64,000 nucleotides of DNA, from the NCBI GenBank assembly GCA_039960995.1, contig JBDVKF010000076.1:267908-331907 (forward strand). The letters are read 5' to 3'. A model generated the notes under the pieces. It saw only the letters and a list, made by a program, of their open reading frames with translations, was not told the DNA's origin and did no database searches. This DNA is from JABSSA01 sp039960995. Its GTDB lineage: Bacteria > Pseudomonadota > Alphaproteobacteria > Rhodobacterales > Rhodobacteraceae. This document shows positions 59,360 through 64,000 of this stretch, in pieces. Made by a program: the position numbers and the translations under genes. The first letter of the stretch is position 1. Every line of letters starts with the position of its first letter.

Positions 59360-60343
59360 ATGCTGTCCCGGTTTGTCCCCATCCGAGAAGCGATCTTAAG
59401 CGTCGCCATCATCGCATTACTTTTGCTGATCTCAACGCGGTTCTCGGGATTTGTTCAGCCAGAAAATCTAGTGAATGTGTTCAATGACACGGCCCCTCTG
59501 ATCATTCTGGCCTTGGGGCAGATGGTTGTCATTCTAACGCGGTGCATCGATTTATCCGTGGCTGCGAATTTGGCCCTGACCGGAATGGTGGTTGCGATGA
59601 TCAACGTCGCAATGCCCGATTTGCCGATCCCAGTGATCATCGCCATTGCGATCCTGTTGGGCACCGTGATGGGCGCGATCAATGGCTTGCTTGTGTGGAA
59701 ATTGGAAATCCCGCCAATCGTCGTGACGCTGGGAACAATGACAATCTTTCGAGGCATCATTTTCCTGATTTCAGATGGGAAATGGGTCAATGCTCATGAA
59801 ATGAGCGAGGCTTTCACCGGGTTTCCACGCGCCGCTGCTTTGGGCCTGCCGGTTCTGTCTTGGGCGGCGATTGTTACCGTCGCTATTTTCGCCGTCATGA
59901 TGTCACGCACAACATTGGGGCGGTCTATCTTTGCCGTTGGCGGCAATCCACATGCTGCGGTTTATACCGGCATCAACGTGGGCAAAACTCAGTTTCTGGC
60001 CTTTGCTCTGTCGGGTGCTCTTGCAGGTTTGACCGGTTATCTATGGGTGGCGCGTTATGCTGTTGCTTATGTCGATATCGCCGGCGGGTTCGAACTGGAG
60101 GTCGTGGCCGCCTGTGTCATTGGCGGCATTTCCATAGCGGGCGGGATTGGATCGGTCGGCGGCGCTGTGCTTGGGGCGATCTTCTTGGGTGTCGTCAAAA
60201 ATGCCCTTCCGGTGATCAATATTTCGCCGTTTTGGCAATTGGCAATATCGGGCAGCGCCATATTGATCGCCGTGGCCTTTAATGCACGCGCCGGAAAAAC
60301 GAAGGGCCGTATCATTCTCAAGTCTGCGGAGAAATCAGCATGA
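59360..60343 (+). CDS. rhaP: Rhamnose ABC transporter permease 1
   Basis: Inner-membrane permease of 327 residues with about nine helices. The EAA-like region and C-terminal signature (VGGNPHAAVYTGINVGKTQFLAFALSGALAGLTG, then GGFELEVVAACVIGGISIAGG) define the CUT2/RbsC family. It starts directly after rhaT and overlaps rhaQ by 4 bp; the two permeases presumably form a heterodimer. Confidence 0.92.
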   Translation: MLSRFVPIREAILSVAIIALLLLISTRFSGFVQPENLVNVFNDTAPLIILALGQMVVILTRCIDLSVAANLALTGMVVAMINVAMPDLPIPVIIAIAILLGTVMGAINGLLVWKLEIPPIVVTLGTMTIFRGIIFLISDGKWVNAHEMSEAFTGFPRAAALGLPVLSWAAIVTVAIFAVMMSRTTLGRSIFAVGGNPHAAVYTGINVGKTQFLAFALSGALAGLTGYLWVARYAVAYVDIAGGFELEVVAACVIGGISIAGGIGSVGGAVLGAIFLGVVKNALPVINISPFWQLAISGSAILIAVAFNARAGKTKGRIILKSAEKSA

Positions 60344-61347
60344 CGGACGCTACAGCCCAAAAACGCCACATCCCCAATCAATTAAACAGCCGTCTTCACA
60401 ACACCCTGCGCAGTTGGGAAGCGTTGCTGCTTGCCGTGGCGATTGCCATCTTCTTGGTCAACAGCTTCTCGTCGCCCTACTTTTTGAACGCGTGGAACCT
60501 AAGCGATGCGACGTTCAATTTCACCGAAAAGGCGATGATCGCTTTTGCGATGGCGCTTTTGATCATCTCCGGGGAAATTGACCTGTCCGTTGCGTCCATT
60601 ATCGCCTTGGCCAGCACGGCGATGGGTCTTGCGGTTCAATACGGGGCAGGGACGCCGGAACTGGTCGTGATCGGCCTGACCGTCGGTTTGCTGTGCGGTG
60701 CGTTCAACGCGTTTTTCGTAACGGTCCTTGGTTTGCCGTCCATCGTGGTCACCATCGGCACGATGAGCTTATTTCGCGGTATCAGCTTTATCATCTTAGG
60801 GGACGACGCCTATCGCGGATACCCAAGCGATTTTGCGTGGTTTGGGCAGGGATACATCTATTGGGTCTTCACGGTTGAAATGGCCATCTTTGTCGTCCTC
60901 GCTGTGATCTACGGGGTGCTTTTGCACAAAACCAACTTTGGCCGTGCCGTTTATGCAATCGGGAATAATCCGACCGGCGCATTGTTCAGCGGCATCCGTG
61001 TGCAACGGGTCAAGTTCATCTTGTTTCTGCTTACGGGCCTGATGTCCGGCGTCGCTGCGATCTGTTTGACGTCACGACTTGGCTCCACGCGCCCCAGTAT
61101 CGCGCAAGGCATGGAGCTTGAAGTCGTCACCATGGTCGTTTTGGGAGGCGTCAACATTCTGGGCGGGTCTGGATCGATCCCCGGCGTGGTGATTGCTGCG
61201 TTCGTCATGGGATTGGTGACGTTTGGGCTTGGGCTTCTCAATGTACCCGGCATTGTCATGTCGATCTTCATCGGCTTGCTTTTGATCGGAGTTATCGCAT
61301 TGCCTCGACTTTGGGCATTGCTGGCAGCACGAAAGAGGCGGTCATGA
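60340..61347 (+). CDS. rhaQ: Rhamnose ABC transporter permease 2
   Basis: Second CUT2-type permease, 335 residues, with an extra hydrophilic N-terminal tail (TDATAQKRHIPNQLNSRLHN). The signature reads GNNPTGALFSGIRVQRVKFILFLLTG and GMELEVVTMVVLGGVNILGGSGS. It overlaps rhaP and rhaM by 4 bp each. Confidence 0.92.
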   Translation: MTDATAQKRHIPNQLNSRLHNTLRSWEALLLAVAIAIFLVNSFSSPYFLNAWNLSDATFNFTEKAMIAFAMALLIISGEIDLSVASIIALASTAMGLAVQYGAGTPELVVIGLTVGLLCGAFNAFFVTVLGLPSIVVTIGTMSLFRGISFIILGDDAYRGYPSDFAWFGQGYIYWVFTVEMAIFVVLAVIYGVLLHKTNFGRAVYAIGNNPTGALFSGIRVQRVKFILFLLTGLMSGVAAICLTSRLGSTRPSIAQGMELEVVTMVVLGGVNILGGSGSIPGVVIAAFVMGLVTFGLGLLNVPGIVMSIFIGLLLIGVIALPRLWALLAARKRRS

Positions 61348-61661
61348 GCGAACGATTTGTTTTTCGGATGCGGTTGCATCCCGGCAAGCGCGATGAATAC
61401 AAACGGCGCCACGATGAAATCTGGCCAGAGCTTGTGACGCTGTTAAAGGCTGCAGGTGTCTTCGATTATAGTATCCATCTAGATCCAGAAACGAACCTGT
61501 TGATCGGTGTGTTGATACGCCCAACAGATCACGGCATGGACGCGTTACCAGACCACCCTGTTATGCAAAAATGGTGGGCGCATATGGCTGATCTGATGGA
61601 AACGAACGACGACAATGAACCCGTTGCGCTGGCATTGCCGCGCGTGTTTCATATGCCATGA
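61344..61661 (+). CDS. rhaM: L-rhamnose mutarotase
   Basis: Interconverts alpha and beta anomers of L-rhamnose. The 105 residues start at ATG 61344 within the ATGA overlap with rhaQ. Family motifs are MRLHPGKRDEYKRRHDEIWPEL (residues about 9-30, active-site His) and the C-terminal HPVMQKWWAHMADLMETNDDNEP. Called rhaU in the Rhizobium operon. Overlaps rhaK by 4 bp. Confidence 0.94.
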   Translation: MSERFVFRMRLHPGKRDEYKRRHDEIWPELVTLLKAAGVFDYSIHLDPETNLLIGVLIRPTDHGMDALPDHPVMQKWWAHMADLMETNDDNEPVALALPRVFHMP

Positions 61662-63025
61662 CCTCCCGACGACATATCGCCGTCATCGATATCGGCAAAA
61701 CCAATGCGAAACTCGCCTTGGTCGATCTGAAAACCATGACGGAAATCGACGTCCTGACACGTCCCAATACCGTTATTTCAGGCCCGCTATGGCCCTGTTT
61801 CGATACGGACGGCATATGGGAATTTCTGCTGGCGGCCCTGCGCCAATTCCATAAAGACCACCAGATCGACGGCATTTCGATCACAACGCACGGGGCAAGT
61901 ATTGTCCTGCTTGATCAAGACGGACAGCTTACGGCCCCCGTGTTGGATTACGAACACGATGGGCCCGCCCAAACTGCCGCAGAGTATGATGCCATTCGCC
62001 CACCTTTCGAACAAACTGGCTCGCCACGTTTGCCAAACGGCCTGAATGTCGGGGCGCAACTGCATTGGATGTTTCAGACCGATCCTGACCTGAAATCCCG
62101 TACCGCACACATCCTGACCTACCCACAATATTGGGGGCATCGATTGGCTGGGGAAATCGCCAGCGATGTCACCTCAATCGGATGCCACACCGATCTTTGG
62201 TTGCCGCGACAAGGCACGTTTTCTGACTTGGTTGAAAAGCTCGGCATCGCCGACAAGATGGCCCCAGTCGTGAATTCCACGCAACGTCTGGGTTCCATCC
62301 TTCCCACAATTGCAGCGGCCACGACCTTGCCGACAGACACACCCGTCATGTGCGGCATTCACGATTCCAACGCGTCCTTGTATCCGCACGTGCTGCAACG
62401 AAGCCCGCCCTTTTCTGTGGTGTCCACGGGAACGTGGGTCATCGCAATGACCATGGGCGGAACCGACACAGAATTGGACCCGCGCCGCGATACCTTGATC
62501 AACGTCAATGCGCTGGGCAATGCGGTGCCGTCCGCACGGTTCATGGGCGGGCGAGAATTCGAAATGATCCAACAGGGTCAACGCCTATCAAGCGGGCCCG
62601 ACGCAACCGCTCAGGTGCTTGCTGACACCTGTATGCTCTTGCCCGCTGTGGAACCATCTTCGGGGCCATATCCGGGCCGGGCCATGAAATGGTATGGCGC
62701 TGAACCTCCAGTTGGGTCAGACCAACGCTTTGTCGCGCTGTCGTTCTATTTGGCCCTCATGACCGACACATGCCTGTCCCTGACCGGAGCCAACGGCCCA
62801 ACGATCGTCGAAGGCCCGTTTGCCGCGAACCGCCATTATCTGGCGATGCTGCACGCCGCAACGGGTCGTCCTGTTTGCCATAGCCCATCCGCCACCGGAA
62901 CAAGCATCGGGGCCGCATTGCTGTTCGGATCAAAGACCGGCATCACGCCGCCCGACACCCTGCAACCGCCCGAAAACACGCAACAGCTTAGCGATTACGC
63001 AACACTCTGGCGCTCATTGCTTTAA
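61658..63025 (+). CDS. rhaK: L-rhamnulokinase (FGGY family)
   Basis: Sugar kinase of 455 residues that phosphorylates rhamnulose at C1. The N-terminal ATPase motif is VIDIGKTNAKLALVD, the FGGY domain has VVSTGTWVIAMT and GGREFEMIQQG, and a late ALLFG segment closes the adenosine site. In Rhizobium leguminosarum RhaK is also needed for ABC uptake of rhamnose. Last gene of the rhaR-S-T-P-Q-M-K run; overlaps a convergent phosphatase gene by 4 bp. Confidence 0.92.
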   Translation: MTSRRHIAVIDIGKTNAKLALVDLKTMTEIDVLTRPNTVISGPLWPCFDTDGIWEFLLAALRQFHKDHQIDGISITTHGASIVLLDQDGQLTAPVLDYEHDGPAQTAAEYDAIRPPFEQTGSPRLPNGLNVGAQLHWMFQTDPDLKSRTAHILTYPQYWGHRLAGEIASDVTSIGCHTDLWLPRQGTFSDLVEKLGIADKMAPVVNSTQRLGSILPTIAAATTLPTDTPVMCGIHDSNASLYPHVLQRSPPFSVVSTGTWVIAMTMGGTDTELDPRRDTLINVNALGNAVPSARFMGGREFEMIQQGQRLSSGPDATAQVLADTCMLLPAVEPSSGPYPGRAMKWYGAEPPVGSDQRFVALSFYLALMTDTCLSLTGANGPTIVEGPFAANRHYLAMLHAATGRPVCHSPSATGTSIGAALLFGSKTGITPPDTLQPPENTQQLSDYATLWRSLL

Positions 63026-63588
63026 GCTGCATGTGGGTCGAACTTGACCACTTCGCAATTGTTCGGCTGGATGCCCGTCAACGCCCGAATAAAGTTCCCA
63101 TGCGTGACAATTGCAGTGGAATGCACTCCATCGCGCTTCAACTCTTCGGCAAACATACGCGCGCGTTCGTGCAAGACATCTTCCGGTTCGACCGAAATCC
63201 CGCGGTGATCTTCTTTGCCCTGATGCCACCAACGCTGTTCCAGATGCGTGAAATCAAGGCGCGGGTAACGCGTGGCCAATTGCTCAGGCGGGCTGCCAAT
63301 ATCACAGCTGTTGCAAAGCTGTTCACGCACGGCCGCATTGATCTGAAACGGAAACCTGTCCCCAAAAATCAAATGAGCCGTTTGTAAAGTGCGGGTGAAC
63401 GGCGAAACAATGACATGCTCAAGACCCAGCTTTTCAACTTCGGCCCGCGCCTGCCGGGCCTGAGATTCCCCAAGCGGCGTAATCGGTGCGTCAAAGATCA
63501 TTGGATCAGGCTTGTTGGGATCGTACACCGCATTAAACGCCGACTGAGCGTGTCGAATAAGGTAAATTGCCACTGTAGGTATGTCCAA
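63022..63588 (-). CDS. Histidine phosphatase family protein
   Basis: Phosphoglycerate-mutase-like phosphatase of 188 residues. The phosphohistidine motif is YLIRHAQSAFN (RHG core as RHA), the second arginine region is SPFTRTLQTAHLIFG, and the second catalytic His is in IVTHGNFIRAL. The substrate is unknown. It converges with rhaK and is not obviously linked to rhamnose use. Confidence 0.88.
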   Translation of the reverse strand: MDIPTVAIYLIRHAQSAFNAVYDPNKPDPMIFDAPITPLGESQARQARAEVEKLGLEHVIVSPFTRTLQTAHLIFGDRFPFQINAAVREQLCNSCDIGSPPEQLATRYPRLDFTHLEQRWWHQGKEDHRGISVEPEDVLHERARMFAEELKRDGVHSTAIVTHGNFIRALTGIQPNNCEVVKFDPHAA

Positions 63589-63601
63589 ACGGTAAGAATA
63601 G

Positions 63602-63790
63602 TTAAGGATTTAACCAGCCTACGCCATCCTCATCCCAGACACCATCGCGCATCATCGATATGTACCACATCTGGTGATCTCGTTCAGATTTTTGTTGCAC
63701 GATCCGATGGTTAAGGTCAAATTTCTCGCCTGGACCGTGCTCCAGTTCTTTAATGCACTTGCAATCGGTTCTTTTTGAAGAGAGCGGTTT
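63602..63790 (-). pseudogene. Small decayed reading frame next to the IS element
   Basis: Open frame of 62 codons with protein-like composition (KELEHGPGEKFDLNHRI... then HQMWYISMMRDGVWDEDG and a WLNP end) but no ATG, GTG or TTG near its beginning; the first ATG would leave only about 22 residues. An IS5-family end lies 78 bp upstream of the frame. I read it as the 3' remnant of a small gene whose start was lost or shifted. No family recognised. Confidence 0.4.
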
Positions 63791-63867
63791 TTAAGGCTAC
63801 CTTCAAAGCAGAAATTTCAGGCTCTTTGATTGTTTCGCCTCGTCCATATTCCATTTTTTCTCTGGCT

Positions 63868-64000
63868 GGGCTTTGTTGCACAAATCCCGTTAAGGATTCA
63901 CCTGATGAATCCAGCATGATAGCTGGGGTGCATGAGCAGTTGGTCCCCTACAAAATACAAGACGACAAACTGGTCGTCATACAATGACTGTTTGAAGCGC
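63868..64000 (+). mobile_element. IS5-family insertion sequence, left end
   Basis: Begins with the terminal sequence GGGCTTTGTTGCACAAATC (63868-63886), typical of IS5-family (IS903-like) ends, and leads after about 45 bp into the transposase start. The element continues past the window. The flanking target duplication cannot be checked from one side. Confidence 0.8.
63932..64000 (+). CDS. IS5-family transposase, N-terminal fragment at window edge
   Basis: 23 codons from ATG 63932, open at the window end. The reading SWSPTKYKTTNWSSYNDCL matches the usual N-terminus of IS5-family DDE transposases, in which T-N-W-x-x-Y-N is conserved. Catalytic residues lie outside the window. Confidence 0.8.
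   Translation, partial: MSSWSPTKYKTTNWSSYNDCLKR

Overview
The window reads as a chromosomal segment of a marine-type alphaproteobacterium, most likely Rhodobacteraceae (Roseobacter group). Markers seen directly are a GcrA cell-cycle regulator, an alphaproteobacterial SOS box (GTTC-N7-GTTC) in front of an MmcB repair gene, a tRNA-His that lacks the extra 5' G and has A73, RpoH, an opgCGH glucan cluster, the infA-maf-RNase E/G-yacG string, and a rhizobial-type rhamnose locus. Genus is inference; no 16S rRNA gene is present.

Layout. 1-4449: leftward capsule/exopolysaccharide genes (phosphohexomutase running off the edge, kdsA, a KpsE/RkpR-like export protein, kpsT). 4639-9931: nhaA, a ClpP paralogue, an ArsR/ArsP-type permease pair with palindromic operators, an Fe-S type uracil-DNA glycosylase, and an SseB-domain protein. 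10033-17529: a Tat-exported rhodanese and an exported esterase, then a leftward TPR gene and opgC-opgG-opgH for periplasmic glucans. 17705-22311: an overlapping CoA-transferase/ThDP-enzyme pair, gcrA and an EamA exporter. 22578-31795: housekeeping genes (argD-argF, a ketopantoate reductase-like gene, hrpB, meaB, rpmB) followed by copper-chaperone genes, cobB and an LMW phosphatase.

31797-36051: a LysR regulator, a gene-poor low-GC patch with a GNAT gene, then infA-maf-RNase E/G-yacG. 36061-42043: a tightly coupled leftward operon for homoprotocatechuate meta-cleavage (hpaF, hpaE, hpaD, an aromatic amino-acid decarboxylase, a FAH-family enzyme, hpaH). 42234-43376: a self-contained SRPBCC/ArsR/cupin operon. 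43455-46821: SOS-controlled mmcB, two small conserved genes, tRNA-His, an RluD-type gene and rpoH. 46886-48429 is gene-poor and contains a 23-bp tandem duplication and one exported protein of unknown function.

48430-52232: a Gfo/Idh/MocA dehydrogenase, a TetR regulator, and an uncharacterised pair made of a 9-helix membrane protein and a GNAT-like protein. 52336-63025: a complete L-rhamnose locus. Uptake is by an ABC importer (rhaS, T, P, Q), anomer conversion by rhaM, isomerisation by rhaI, phosphorylation by rhaK, and cleavage plus lactaldehyde oxidation by the fused RhaD. A DeoR-type RhaR sits beside a four-half-site operator in the divergent promoter. The right edge holds a histidine phosphatase, a small decayed reading frame and the end of an IS5-family insertion sequence.

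No CRISPR array, prophage or dedicated defence island is visible. The best candidates for undescribed biology are the GNAT/membrane-protein pair (50068-52232), the CoA-transferase/ThDP pair (17705-20546), and the decarboxylase embedded in the hpa operon.
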